A stretch of DNA of 64,000 bases from an uncultured Selenomonas sp. (GTDB taxonomy: Bacteria; Bacillota; Negativicutes; Selenomonadales; Selenomonadaceae): positions 1 to 64,000 of the forward strand of contig CAMVGU010000002.1 in NCBI GenBank assembly GCA_947167105.1, given 5' to 3'. The notes under the pieces were generated by a model that searched no databases, was not told the DNA's origin, and saw only the letters and a list, made by a program, of their open reading frames with translations. Each line of letters starts with the position of its first letter. The stretch's first letter is position 1. The translations under genes and the position numbers were made by a program. Below are positions 51,269-59,875 of this stretch, in pieces.

Positions 51269-52076
51269 GGCCGTCCTCCCCGCCGCCGGACTTCAGCACG
51301 CAGTCAGGCTCCTCAATGCCTATCTGCTCCGGGTGGCGTTTTTCCCACAGCACCTCCGCCTCGCTGCGGCGCACATACAGTGGCTCGAAATCCATCACAT
51401 TCGCTGCGCGGCCTGCAGCCAGCAGGGACAGCCCCAGTTGGGCCACGCAGGCCGCCCGCGGCATGACCAGGTGCCGGGGAGCGCAGCTCACATTATCCGG
51501 CAGTTCCAGCCTGCCCACTATTTTTTTCTGCACCACATCGCCCAGGAGCAGCACCGGCTCACCGGCCGCGCCGCAAGCCTTCACCGTTTCCTTGAGGGGC
51601 GCCACCTGCACCTCATGGAGGGGATGCAGGTGCAAGCCCTCCACGCTCCAGCCTTCCTCCCCCTGCTCCTGGGTCCTGGCCCAGCGGAAGGACTGCACAT
51701 AGACATTGCCCTTCTGGGCATCCAGCAGAGTCACCAGCCGAAGCCCCGGCACAGGGCACTGGCAGGCCAGCACTGCCGGGGTAGGCACCCCCACCAGTGG
51801 CAGGCCCAGGGCATAGGCCATGGCTTTGGCTGCCGCCAGCCCTATGCGCAGGCCGGTGAAGGAGCCGGGGCCCTGGCTGACGGCAATGCCCGTCAGTTGC
51901 TCTTTTTTCAGCCCCGCCATCTGCAACACCTGACGAATATGGGGCACCAGGGTTTCCGAATGGGTAAGCCTGCCCTGCACCGTCAGCTCCGCCGCCAGCT
52001 TCCTGCCGGAAATCACGGCCACGCTGGACACCTGGGTGGCCGTATCAAGGGCCAGTAAGCCTGACGCCTCAGCCAT
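51261..52076 (-). CDS. tsaB: tRNA threonylcarbamoyladenosine biosynthesis protein TsaB
   Basis: A 271-residue TsaD paralogue and partner: LALDTATQVSSVAVI, then GQGPGSFTGLRIGL-type sequence (SQGPGSFTGLRIGLAAAKAM). Its ATG overlaps the tsaE stop (translationally coupled). Confidence 0.94.
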   Translation of the reverse strand: MAEASGLLALDTATQVSSVAVISGRKLAAELTVQGRLTHSETLVPHIRQVLQMAGLKKEQLTGIAVSQGPGSFTGLRIGLAAAKAMAYALGLPLVGVPTPAVLACQCPVPGLRLVTLLDAQKGNVYVQSFRWARTQEQGEEGWSVEGLHLHPLHEVQVAPLKETVKACGAAGEPVLLLGDVVQKKIVGRLELPDNVSCAPRHLVMPRAACVAQLGLSLLAAGRAANVMDFEPLYVRRSEAEVLWEKRHPEQIGIEEPDCVLKSGGGEDGHE

Positions 52077-52548
52077 GCTTGACAATTTCTTCCAACTCCT
52101 TCAAAAATCCCTGATGCCTCCCGCCGTGACAGCCGAAGGTCAACTGCCGCTCCTGCTCCCGGCCCTGCACCTTCCCGAAATGCACCAGCACATAATCCTC
52201 CGGCATTTCCTCCGGGAACTTATCCGGCCACTCTATGAGCACAATGCCCTCCGGCTCCTCCGTATACTCGTAAAAGCCGATATCCTCCAGTTCTTCCTCC
52301 GTCTCCAGCCGGTACAAATCGAAGTGGAAAATGGGGCAGATGCCCTCATACACATTCATCAGATTGAAGGTGGGGCTGGTAATCTCCCCCTCCGCTCCCA
52401 GGGTCCTGGCCAGGCTGCGCACAAACAGGGTCTTGCCCGCCCCGAGGTCGCCCTCCAGGCACAGCACAGTCCCCTCGCGAATCTTCTGGCCCACCTTGCA
52501 GGCCAGTCCGGCAGTCTCCTCCGGGGAATGGGTTGTACAGGTAAACAT
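52069..52548 (-). CDS. tsaE: tRNA threonylcarbamoyladenosine biosynthesis ATPase TsaE
   Basis: A small P-loop ATPase with Walker A GDLGAGKT, ITSPTFNLMNVYEG and HFDLYRL; drives the TsaBD complex. ATG 52548 (159 residues) fits family length; ATG 52578 is possible. Head of tsaE-tsaB-rimI-tsaD. Confidence 0.94.
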   Translation of the reverse strand: MFTCTTHSPEETAGLACKVGQKIREGTVLCLEGDLGAGKTLFVRSLARTLGAEGEITSPTFNLMNVYEGICPIFHFDLYRLETEEELEDIGFYEYTEEPEGIVLIEWPDKFPEEMPEDYVLVHFGKVQGREQERQLTFGCHGGRHQGFLKELEEIVKHG

Positions 52549-52603
52549 ATCGCTTGATTCGCTCCTATATAGTTCCATTCTGAAAACAAATCTGTAATTT
52601 TAT

Positions 52604-52638
52604 ATTATAACGCCGTTGTTCCAGTTTTGCCAAGGGCA
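52604..52638 (-). promoter_or_regulatory. Portable-promoter repeat, copy 4 (drives tsaE)
   Basis: Minus strand TTTTGCC-CTT-GGCAAAA dyad containing TGGCAA, 17 bp, TATAAT (ATTATA 52604-52609; TTGCCA 52627-52632), about 56 bp before tsaE. Confidence 0.74.
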
Positions 52639-52658
52639 AAACTTCCACTTGGCGTTTC

Positions 52659-52714
52659 AACGAGGCATAAGATGTCCCCCACTTACGGAAGTTTGGGACA
52701 TCTTATGCCTCGTT
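52659..52714. repeat. Long palindromic element, copy 3
   Basis: AACGAGGCATAAGATGTCCC...GGGACATCTTATGCCTCGTT: 20-bp perfect arms with an inner CACTT...AAGTT. Directly upstream of promoter repeat copy 4. Confidence 0.82.
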
Positions 52715-52797
52715 ATAACGCAGTACGCTGTTTTTTTCTACTGACTGCTTGAATTACAGCCGGATTTATCATCTTCCTTGTTCCAAATCATAATTTC

Positions 52798-52826
52798 TTG
52801 CTTTTTTTCCCACTTTATCATATAAT
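52798..52826 (+). promoter_or_regulatory. Rubrerythrin promoter
   Basis: TTGCTT (52798-52803), 17 bp, TATAAT (52821-52826); start codon about 60 bp downstream. No PerR box was recognised. Confidence 0.75.
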
Positions 52827-52887
52827 AAAAAAAGTCAGACAAGCAAGTCATGTAATTAACTGTGTATTGTTTTTAGGAGGAATCGCC

Positions 52888-53430
52888 ATGAAAAAATGGG
52901 TATGCACTATTTGCGGCTATGTCCATGAAGGGGATACCCCCCCGGAGAAATGCCCCATCTGCAAGGCTCCGGCTGACAAATTCAAGGAGCAGACCGGTGA
53001 GCTCGTCTTTGCTGACGAGCATCGCGTAGGCGTGGCCAAGGGTGTTGATGAGCGCATCATCGAGGGCCTGCGCCAGAACTTCACAGGTGAATGCTCCGAA
53101 GTCGGCATGTACCTCGCCATGAGCCGCCAGGCTGACCGGGAAGGCTATCCTGAAATCGCCGAAGCCTATAAGCGCTATGCCTGGGAAGAAGCTGAGCACG
53201 CCGCTAAATTCGCGGAGCTCCTGGGGGAAGTCCTCACCGACAGCACCAAGAAGAACCTGGAGATGCGCATCGACGCCGAGCATGGCGCCTGCGCAGGCAA
53301 GAAGGAACTGGCAACCCTGGCCAAGCAGCTCAACCTGGATGCCATCCATGACACCGTACATGAGATGTGCAAGGACGAAGCCCGCCACGGCTGCGGCTTC
53401 AAGGGCCTGCATGACCGCTATTTCAAATAA
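52888..53430 (+). CDS. Reverse rubrerythrin (N-terminal rubredoxin + ferritin-like diiron)
   Basis: A 180-residue NADH-peroxidase-type protein for peroxide/oxygen defence in anaerobes. The rubredoxin domain is at the N-terminus ([10 protein letters not shown]...CPICKAP), the reverse of classical rubrerythrin. The diiron domain follows, with ExxH-type ligand motifs ([33 protein letters not shown]). Ribosome site AGGAGG; strong terminator. Confidence 0.94.
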   Translation: MKKWVCTICGYVHEGDTPPEKCPICKAPADKFKEQTGELVFADEHRVGVAKGVDERIIEGLRQNFTGECSEVGMYLAMSRQADREGYPEIAEAYKRYAWEEAEHAAKFAELLGEVLTDSTKKNLEMRIDAEHGACAGKKELATLAKQLNLDAIHDTVHEMCKDEARHGCGFKGLHDRYFK

Positions 53431-53441
53431 GGGATTCTCCG

Positions 53442-53484
53442 CATAAAGAAACAGGGACGCCTCACGCGTCCCTGTTTCTTTATG
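53442..53484. terminator. Bidirectional terminator (rubrerythrin / HD-GYP)
   Basis: CATAAAGAAACAGGGACGC-CTCAC-GCGTCCCTGTTTCTTTATG: 19-bp perfect arms with A- and T-rich outer parts. The right arm ends 9 bp before the HD-GYP stop codon. Confidence 0.92.
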
Positions 53485-53493
53485 CTTTCACCC

Positions 53494-54633
53494 TCATGCG
53501 CTGTACTCCTTCAGAAGCGAAGCCGGGTCGAAGCCCTTGGCCCGGATGAAATTGTAGAGATCCACGTCATCCACCACGGTGTCGATATGACGCTCCACCT
53601 GCTCACTCAGGTCTTCCTCATAGGGATGGGCCAGATTCTGCCCGGAGGCATCCGCAAACATGATGACCCGCGGCCTGTCCGTATGCCCGAACTGCACTTC
53701 CTTCACTATGCCGTAGCCCGCAGTGGTTTTCAGCACGGCCCCCACCGGATAGATGGCGACATTTGCAAAGAAGAATTTCAGCAGCCTTTCGTCAAATTGC
53801 CCCGCCGAGCAATTCGCCATTATATTGTAGGCAATGGCCGGCGAATAGGCTTTCTTGTAAGGACGGGTGCTGGTCAGGGCATCGTACACATCCGCAATGG
53901 CACTGATACGCCCGTACAGGTGAATCTTGTCCCCCGCCAGCCCATCGGGATAGCCCGTGCCATCCATATGCTCATGGTGCTGCAAGGCCACTACGGCAAG
54001 CTTGGCCCCATCCTCCAGGTGCATCCGCATGATCTTATCGAAGCCGGCCATGGGATGATGCTTGATGATATCAAACTCATTCTTCGTCAGGCGTCCCGGC
54101 TTGTTCAAGACCTCCTGGGGCACTGCGATCTTGCCCAGGTCATGCAGGAGCGCCCCCAGGGTCAGCTCCGTCAACTGCTTTTCCGTCAGTCCGGCCAGCA
54201 CGCCGATGAGCCCCGAGAGCATCGCCACATTAACGCTGTGGGCAAATGTATACATATCATGGACGCGAATATCCGTAAGCTGCACCAGATTGCCGCGCCG
54301 CTCCATAATATCATTGACCATGGCAGCGGCAGCCTTGGACAAAGGCTCCAGGTCGAAAGTCCCGCTCTGCTCGATCTGCTGGAACACATCGTACACGCGC
54401 TTCACCGCCAGGGCTCTTGTCTTCTCTGACAGGATTTCCTCCGGCGGCAGGAGCTTCTCATCCACCACCGTGCTCACCACGTGCAGATTCGACACCCCTA
54501 AGTTGCGCAACCTGTCTATGTACTGCTTGGTAAGTTCCGTGCCCCGTGTGAGATAGTTCGCACCACTGGAATTGTAGATGCTCTGTGCTGTAACCATCCC
54601 CGGTTTCAGCCGTTTCAGCGGTAAATCAATCAT
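53494..54633 (-). CDS. HD-GYP domain c-di-GMP phosphodiesterase
   Basis: A 379-residue protein: N-terminal DUF3391-like region (LPLKRLKPGMVTAQ...) and HD-GYP with HDLGKIAVPQEVLNKPGRL, HHPMAGFDKI, HHEHMDGTGYPDGLAG. Hydrolyses c-di-GMP. With the EAL protein at 27.4 kb this gives two degrading enzymes and no active cyclase in the window. Confidence 0.94.
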   Translation of the reverse strand: MIDLPLKRLKPGMVTAQSIYNSSGANYLTRGTELTKQYIDRLRNLGVSNLHVVSTVVDEKLLPPEEILSEKTRALAVKRVYDVFQQIEQSGTFDLEPLSKAAAAMVNDIMERRGNLVQLTDIRVHDMYTFAHSVNVAMLSGLIGVLAGLTEKQLTELTLGALLHDLGKIAVPQEVLNKPGRLTKNEFDIIKHHPMAGFDKIMRMHLEDGAKLAVVALQHHEHMDGTGYPDGLAGDKIHLYGRISAIADVYDALTSTRPYKKAYSPAIAYNIMANCSAGQFDERLLKFFFANVAIYPVGAVLKTTAGYGIVKEVQFGHTDRPRVIMFADASGQNLAHPYEEDLSEQVERHIDTVVDDVDLYNFIRAKGFDPASLLKEYSA

Positions 54634-54773
54634 CCAGTTCCTCGCCCCTGCCTTTCCTAGACCAGACGTTGCTCCACTCGCTACTTTACTATGTAAAGAT
54701 TAAGCTTTCTGCAATCCTTTGTCAATAGCATTGTATGCAAAAATCCTCCCTCTGCCCCATAGCTTGCGTGAAT

Positions 54774-55700
54774 TCATTTGACAACATTCTTAGCCTGCAA
54801 GTACTCCACCTTATGGCGCAGTTCCATCTCGCTCAGGGCCATCAAAAATTCCAGCCCGAGGATAATCGCCGTGGCAATAAACTTGAACCAGATAAACAGC
54901 ACAAACAAGCCAAACAGGGAACCATAGGCAATGCCCATGCTGGGTATCATCAGCATGCACCAACTGTAAACAGCCGTTGCCAGCAGCCAGGCGCAAGTCA
55001 CCAGCAGCGAGGTGAGAGCGGACTGCTTAAAAGTCGGCGTGTAGGAATGGGGAGCAAAGATATAAAAGAGCATCAGCCAGACCACAATGACCGCGAAGGG
55101 CGCCGCAAAGCGGAAAACATCCCACAGTATCACCAGGGCCTCGGGCAGCCCCAGACTGTCATTCAGGTATTGGAAAAAGGCATTGCCAAAGACCGGCAGG
55201 CCCAGGGAAAACAGGATGACCACCATCAGGCCCAGAGTGAAGATAACCCCCTTGATATGCACCAGCACAGTCTGCCGTATATCATGGGCCAGTTCCTCCG
55301 TGCGTGCGTAATCCAGGCTGTCCGTTGCCCGGATCAGGATCTCAATGCCCTGTACGAAGCTGTACATGGCAAAGACAGCCGTCACCCACATCCACGCCGT
55401 GCTGCGCGCCGACACAATGCGCCGGATATCAGCCATGATAGGGCCGGCGACACGCTCAGGCAGATAATATCCCACCGCCCCATACAGGGCATCGATCTGG
55501 CTCGACATCAGGACTATCGTCACATTCACCAGGAAAACCAGAAACGGCAGAAAACCCAAAAGGAAATAATAAGCCGTGCCGGAGGCCATATCAAACCAGC
55601 TGCTCACCCGATGGTAGCCCACGAAGCGCTGATAGAAGAACACAGCCATCTCGCCCAGGGGCTCCAATTTTCTGATAATGCGCTGAATGAATTCGTCCAT
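54774..55700 (-). CDS. YihY/virulence factor BrkB family membrane protein
   Basis: A 308-residue protein with about six membrane helices: SGTAYYFLLGFLPFLVFL, WVTAVFAMYSFVQG, VIFTLGLMVVILFSLGLPVFG, ALVILWDVFRFAAPFAVIVV, PTFKQSALTSLLVTCAWLL and FVLFIWFKFIATAIILG. The family was once called ribonuclease BN; it is a membrane protein of uncertain function. ATG 55700 is preferred (GGAGGCGGGAG upstream). Confidence 0.92.
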   Translation of the reverse strand: MDEFIQRIIRKLEPLGEMAVFFYQRFVGYHRVSSWFDMASGTAYYFLLGFLPFLVFLVNVTIVLMSSQIDALYGAVGYYLPERVAGPIMADIRRIVSARSTAWMWVTAVFAMYSFVQGIEILIRATDSLDYARTEELAHDIRQTVLVHIKGVIFTLGLMVVILFSLGLPVFGNAFFQYLNDSLGLPEALVILWDVFRFAAPFAVIVVWLMLFYIFAPHSYTPTFKQSALTSLLVTCAWLLATAVYSWCMLMIPSMGIAYGSLFGLFVLFIWFKFIATAIILGLEFLMALSEMELRHKVEYLQAKNVVK

Positions 55701-55760
55701 GCTCCCGCCTCCCCCAGGCATACCCAATAACCAGCCTTCCTTAGGAGTAATATTCAACTT

Positions 55761-55868
55761 GCCTGCCCCATAATCCTGCCACCACAGACATCAGGCAAGG
55801 ACGAGGGCAAAGGGAAACATTTTACAGATGAGGAACTGGAGGCGCTATTCAATGGGGCTGATATTTGA
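55761..55868 (+). pseudogene. Possible C-terminal gene remnant
   Basis: A plus-strand frame reads ...SGKDEGKGKHFTDEELEALF, then NGADI and a stop, in a gap with no start codon or ribosome site. It looks like the tail of a lost gene. No family recognised. Confidence 0.25.
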
Positions 55869-55890
55869 TGACGAAGCCTTTGAAGTAATC

Positions 55891-55935
55891 AAACAGCCCA
55901 TAACCCTGACATAAAAGGTTATGGGCTGTTTTTGA
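55891..55935. terminator. Terminator overlapping the end of the UvrD-like gene
   Basis: AAACAGCCCATAACC...GGTTATGGGCTGTTTTTG. On the minus strand the stem begins within the last codons of the helicase gene, so its stop codon (55919) is inside the hairpin. Confidence 0.85.
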
Positions 55936-58534
55936 TATACTGCCTGGGAATCTTATGGATAAAGCGGCTCATATGGTGCATATGTCCGCACTGGAACTGT
56001 GTCCAGGAGATAAAAAGCTGCTTCTTCGCGCGGGTAATCGCAACATAGAACAGCCTGGCTTCCTCATCCAGGCTGCCGTTCTTCTCCGCCTGGAAACCGG
56101 GGAAAGTGCCTTCCTGCATGCCTGCGAGAAACACATAGTCAAATTCGCTGCCCTTGGCCTGATGCACCGTAATAATGGGGATCTGCTTCTTCGTCAGCAC
56201 ATCCAGCTCGGTATTGGAAAGAGTAGTATAGCGCAGGAAGCGTGCAATGGCATCCAGGGGCTGCACCGTAATATCATCCACATCACGGGCCTGCCTGTAC
56301 AGATCCCGCAGATTTTCCACACGCTGGGCTTCCTTGTGCCGCTCATAATAATCCTTGATACCGGCCCGGTTCACGATTTCGCCAATAAGCTTCCAGGGAC
56401 GCACCAGGGGCGCCTGTGCGCGGAACTCATGCATTTCCTCCGCCAGTTCCCGGAACATTTCCTGCCATTTGGCAAAATAGGCCCTGCGCGCCTCCCTCTG
56501 GGGCACAATATTTTCCCGCAGGGCGTAGAGCAGTATATCCGCCGTCGCCAGAATATCATCCATCGCATCATGTGAGGAAGCATGGGCGGCACCACAGAAT
56601 TTATAGAGGGACTCCAGCTTATGATCCGGCAGATTCGGATAGAAGCGGCAGAAAATATCCAAAGTATCATAGTAGCAGGGGTAATCAAGCTGCGGCAGGC
56701 CCAGCCTGGCCAGGCAGCTTGAAGTAATGCCGAGATCGTAGGTCACGTTATGGCCTACGAGCACCGCCCCCCGCGCAAACTCCGCAAATTCCGCCAGGGC
56801 CCCCTCCGCATCTTCGCCGTGCTCTGCCAGCCAGGCATCTGTCAGCCCGTGCACCCGCACGGAGCCCCCCACACTGCGCGTGGGCCTGATATTGCGCTTG
56901 AATTCCTCCGCCACCCTGCCATCCGGTGCCAGCCTGATGCCGGCAATCTGGATGATTTCATCACGGGTCGGGTCGAGGCCCGTGGATTCCACATCGAAGA
57001 CCACAACATTCCCGGCTGCCAGGGCCTCAGTCAGGGGCGCAAAAACGTCCCCGGCTCTCCATGCCTCATCGTCAAGGAAATCAGTCAGGGACAGCCCTGT
57101 GCGGCGCACCTCCGCCGCACCAATGGCCTTGATGGTGGCCGGCCCTATCCCCTTGCCGAAGCGATTCAAGAGGCGCACCAGGCTGGCAGCATCATGCTTA
57201 TTCACCGTCAGGCGCAGGAAGGCCAGGGCATCCTTGATCTCCTGGCGGCGAAAGAATTTCAGTTCCTCAATCAGCATAAAGGGCAGCCGCTCCTCCTGGG
57301 GCAACTGGCGGCTCAGGGCGCGGAACTGGCTGGACAGTTCCTTATTGTACTTATTATTGCGGGTCAGGATACATACACGTGCATAATCCTCCGCAGGCAG
57401 GCGCTGGATGCGGTAATAGAGCCACTGAGCCTCCTCGTTGAAATCCACGGCCCCCTTCAGCTCAATCGGCTCTCCCTGCACGCTGCTCACTGCTTCCAGT
57501 CCCTCCGGGTACAGCGCCGACACGCGCTCCGGGAAAAGCTGCGCCAGGCAGCCGAAGGAGGCAGACAGGAGCACCTGGGTGGAGCGGTAGTTTGTCTTCA
57601 GGACAATGCGGCGCGGATGGCATTCCCGCTGATAGCGCCTGAGCACCGCCTCCGGCCTTGAGCCGCGCCACTCATAGATAGTCTGGAAATAATCCCCGCA
57701 CAAGAGCAGGCGGCTCTCGCCGAAGATATGGGAAATCAGGCTGTATTCCAGCTCATTCGTATCCTGCACCTCGTCGATATTGATATACAGGAAGCGTCTC
57801 GCCCACTTGGCCCGCACCTCCCTGTCAGAGAGCAGGGCCTGTGCCCGCACAATCAGGTCAGTGAAGTCCAGTCCGTGCATATCCCGCAGGCGCTCATCAT
57901 ATTCCTCGGCCAGGCTGGCACCCCATTTGCACCAGCCCTGATAAAGCTGCTGGTAAAAAGAATAGCGGTCATCCACCGCCAGGGAACGCACCCGTCCCTG
58001 CTGCTCCCGCAAGAGCCGTTCCAGCGTTTCCTGACGGCTCAGGGGCCTTCCGTCCTGCTCGCGGTAAATTGCCTGTGACTCCTTCAAGAGGCCGGTCAGG
58101 GCTTGCAGGGCCCTGACCGGCCATTTATTTTCACTGATTTCCCGCAAGAGGCTCTGGCAATCCACCTCATCCACTATGGTAAAATCTGCGAAAAGCTCCG
58201 GGCTGCGCTTGGCCTCGGTCTTGATAATATCATAGCAGAAACCGTGGAAAGTCTTCACCGGTACCCGCAGGCCCCCTGCCCCTGCCCGTTCCTCTATGCG
58301 CTGCTGCATCTCACGGCAGGCTTTATTGGTGAAAGTCAGGCACAGTATCTCCTCCGGCATTGCCCGGCCGGAAAGGATGATATTAGCCACCCTGTAAGCC
58401 AGGGTGTCCGTTTTCCCCGTACCCGCCGGAGCCAGCAGCAGGATATTCTCATCCAATTCCTCTGCCGCAGCCCGCTGAGCCGGGTTCAGCCTGCCTAAAT
58501 CCAGGCCGCCCCCTGCTGCCTGTCCCGTGCTCAT
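55919..58534 (-). CDS. UvrD/Rep-type helicase with an inserted DnaQ-like exonuclease domain
   Basis: An 871-residue SF1A helicase. Walker A APAGTGKT (35-42), TFTNKA (motif Ia), Walker B INIDEVQDT (251-259), the QTIYEWRGS motif III region (284-292) and, at the end, TVHQAKGSEFD (789-799) and YVAITRAKK (830-838). Between the two helicase halves, residues ~508-680 form a DEDDh 3'-5' exonuclease: DVESTGLD (514-521), GHNVTYD (594-600), HDAMDD (655-660). A helicase and exonuclease in one chain suggests coupled unwinding and degradation. ATG 58534 follows GGTGGAAGG. Confidence 0.92.
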   Translation of the reverse strand: MSTGQAAGGGLDLGRLNPAQRAAAEELDENILLLAPAGTGKTDTLAYRVANIILSGRAMPEEILCLTFTNKACREMQQRIEERAGAGGLRVPVKTFHGFCYDIIKTEAKRSPELFADFTIVDEVDCQSLLREISENKWPVRALQALTGLLKESQAIYREQDGRPLSRQETLERLLREQQGRVRSLAVDDRYSFYQQLYQGWCKWGASLAEEYDERLRDMHGLDFTDLIVRAQALLSDREVRAKWARRFLYINIDEVQDTNELEYSLISHIFGESRLLLCGDYFQTIYEWRGSRPEAVLRRYQRECHPRRIVLKTNYRSTQVLLSASFGCLAQLFPERVSALYPEGLEAVSSVQGEPIELKGAVDFNEEAQWLYYRIQRLPAEDYARVCILTRNNKYNKELSSQFRALSRQLPQEERLPFMLIEELKFFRRQEIKDALAFLRLTVNKHDAASLVRLLNRFGKGIGPATIKAIGAAEVRRTGLSLTDFLDDEAWRAGDVFAPLTEALAAGNVVVFDVESTGLDPTRDEIIQIAGIRLAPDGRVAEEFKRNIRPTRSVGGSVRVHGLTDAWLAEHGEDAEGALAEFAEFARGAVLVGHNVTYDLGITSSCLARLGLPQLDYPCYYDTLDIFCRFYPNLPDHKLESLYKFCGAAHASSHDAMDDILATADILLYALRENIVPQREARRAYFAKWQEMFRELAEEMHEFRAQAPLVRPWKLIGEIVNRAGIKDYYERHKEAQRVENLRDLYRQARDVDDITVQPLDAIARFLRYTTLSNTELDVLTKKQIPIITVHQAKGSEFDYVFLAGMQEGTFPGFQAEKNGSLDEEARLFYVAITRAKKQLFISWTQFQCGHMHHMSRFIHKIPRQYIKNSP

Positions 58535-58581
58535 ACCTTCCACCTTCCCATCCCCTTTTCTGCAGTACAAGTATAGCACAT

Positions 58582-58607
58582 AAAAGCACAGGCATTTCAC
58601 CTGTGCT
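58582..58607 (-). terminator. Terminator hairpin, duplicate 1
   Basis: Minus strand AGCACAGG-TGAAATG-CCTGTGCT then TTTATG. An almost identical hairpin with similar flanks is at 59809-59835. Confidence 0.75.
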
Positions 58608-58697
58608 CCTTGCCCATCTGCTTCTATCTGCTTACCTTCTCAATACACCAATCCCTGCCTCCGCAGTTCCTTATTTGCGGCTCAGTCTCACACATCA

Positions 58698-58943
58698 TCA
58701 AAAACTTACGTTATACACTACCACCTGGTAGCAGTCCCCCTTACGATTCATCTGCAGGACTACGCCAACATCCCTGCTGCCTGTACACAGGTATTCAGGC
58801 TCTGCACTATCGAGTATCTCCGGGTGTTCCGACATCCAGAGCAGAACCTCACCCAGGCTGATGTAGGGCCTGATTTTTTCGGAAAGATTGTGCTTGAGTA
58901 TAAACTCGAGGCAGCCAGCTTCAAAATCCATTTGAATTCTCAT
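58698..58943 (-). CDS. Hypothetical protein, 81 residues
   Basis: Begins MRIQMDFEAGCLEFILKHNL and contains ISLGEVLLWMSEHPEILDSAE and GVVLQMNRKGDCYQVVVYNV. Alpha/beta, no membrane segment. Start follows AAAGGGGAA. No family recognised; it lies in the accessory block next to the HTH protein. Confidence 0.7.
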   Translation of the reverse strand: MRIQMDFEAGCLEFILKHNLSEKIRPYISLGEVLLWMSEHPEILDSAEPEYLCTGSRDVGVVLQMNRKGDCYQVVVYNVSF

Positions 58944-59173
58944 AAAGATTCCCCTTTCTGCAGAGACTAAATAAATCGGAAAAATAGGCAGACTGATACC
59001 AGTCACCTATTTCACCCTCTGCCAAAGGGGTTCACTCTCTATTGACTTTTCTGTAGAACCAGTATAGCACATTTTCAGGCTTATGGGTAGCCTATCAGGC
59101 TACCCTGGATATTTTTTTGCCCCATATTGCAATACGGTTCTTCATGGTTTACGCAGTATTTCATGCCCTTTAG
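58944..59173. other. Gap between the 81-aa and HTH genes
   Basis: About 230 bp without a gene. Holds a likely -10 for the 81-aa gene (TATACT on the minus strand near 59061-59066) and the hairpin GGGTAGCC-TATCA-GGCTACCC followed by TTTTTTT on the plus strand near 59085-59120. Confidence 0.55.
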
Positions 59174-59731
59174 TCAACTACTCTCCCGCCAGTTGGTCAG
59201 CGGTTTGCAGCCATTACTGTACAAAGCCTCATTTACCTCATCTATTTTATAGCGGTCATGCTCCAGGAAATACATTACTATCATATCCCCCAGACTGCTG
59301 GGTGACAGGGCATAGCCTGCCCGCCGCAGGAGATCCGCAGCTTCCTCTATATCAAGATGCAGGGCAAAAACGAAGGCCAGCACAGTCTCCTTGGTGGGGT
59401 GATACTTGATATTATTGCGTATCTTGGCAAAGTGTCCCTTGGTTATCCCCACGGCACTGTACACATCCACCGGTTCGCGTTTCCGCTTCTTAATCCACCA
59501 CATAAGCTTCTCGGAAAAAGACATTTCCAATTTCTCAGACAGATATTCAAGACCCTTAATAAAATCTATGCTCAGCGCGGCTGCCGCAGCACCTATGAGC
59601 GGAGTCCCCTGTGTGGCAAGCCTTGGCCCCTTCTCCTGTTCCTCCGTAAAATTCCTTGCCTCAGCCCCCTCCGGGCGATAGTGCAGCAGCAGGTACTGTC
59701 TCAAATCTTCCTGCAATTCCTGATCCAGCAT
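59174..59731 (-). CDS. HTH protein of the accessory block, 185 residues
   Basis: An N-terminal helical region (MLDQELQEDLRQYLLLHYRP) is followed by a helix-turn-helix domain of the type also found attached to macrodomain and other accessory proteins: VDVYSAVGITKGHFAKIRNN, HPTKETVLAFVFALHLDIEE, AADLLRRAGYALS, and EHDRYKIDEVNEALYSNGCK. It may regulate this block. Ribosome site AAGGAGGG. A terminator separates it from the Sel1 gene. Confidence 0.8.
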   Translation of the reverse strand: MLDQELQEDLRQYLLLHYRPEGAEARNFTEEQEKGPRLATQGTPLIGAAAAALSIDFIKGLEYLSEKLEMSFSEKLMWWIKKRKREPVDVYSAVGITKGHFAKIRNNIKYHPTKETVLAFVFALHLDIEEAADLLRRAGYALSPSSLGDMIVMYFLEHDRYKIDEVNEALYSNGCKPLTNWRESS

Positions 59732-59808
59732 CCGGCATCCCTCCTTATTCTTAAACTTTAATATTCGCCAACTCCTGCCAAAAACCTCCCTTTTCTTTTC
59801 CATACCGC

Positions 59809-59835
59809 AAAAAGCACAGGCATTTCACCTGTGCT
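59809..59835 (-). terminator. Terminator hairpin, duplicate 2 (end of the FtsZ-like/Sel1 operon)
   Basis: Minus strand AGCACAGG-TGAAATG-CCTGTGCT followed by TTTTTGCGG, about 40 bp beyond the Sel1 stop. Confidence 0.82.
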
Positions 59836-59875
59836 CTCTGCGCCTCTGCCGCTATCTGCTTGCTTTCTCCTTATT

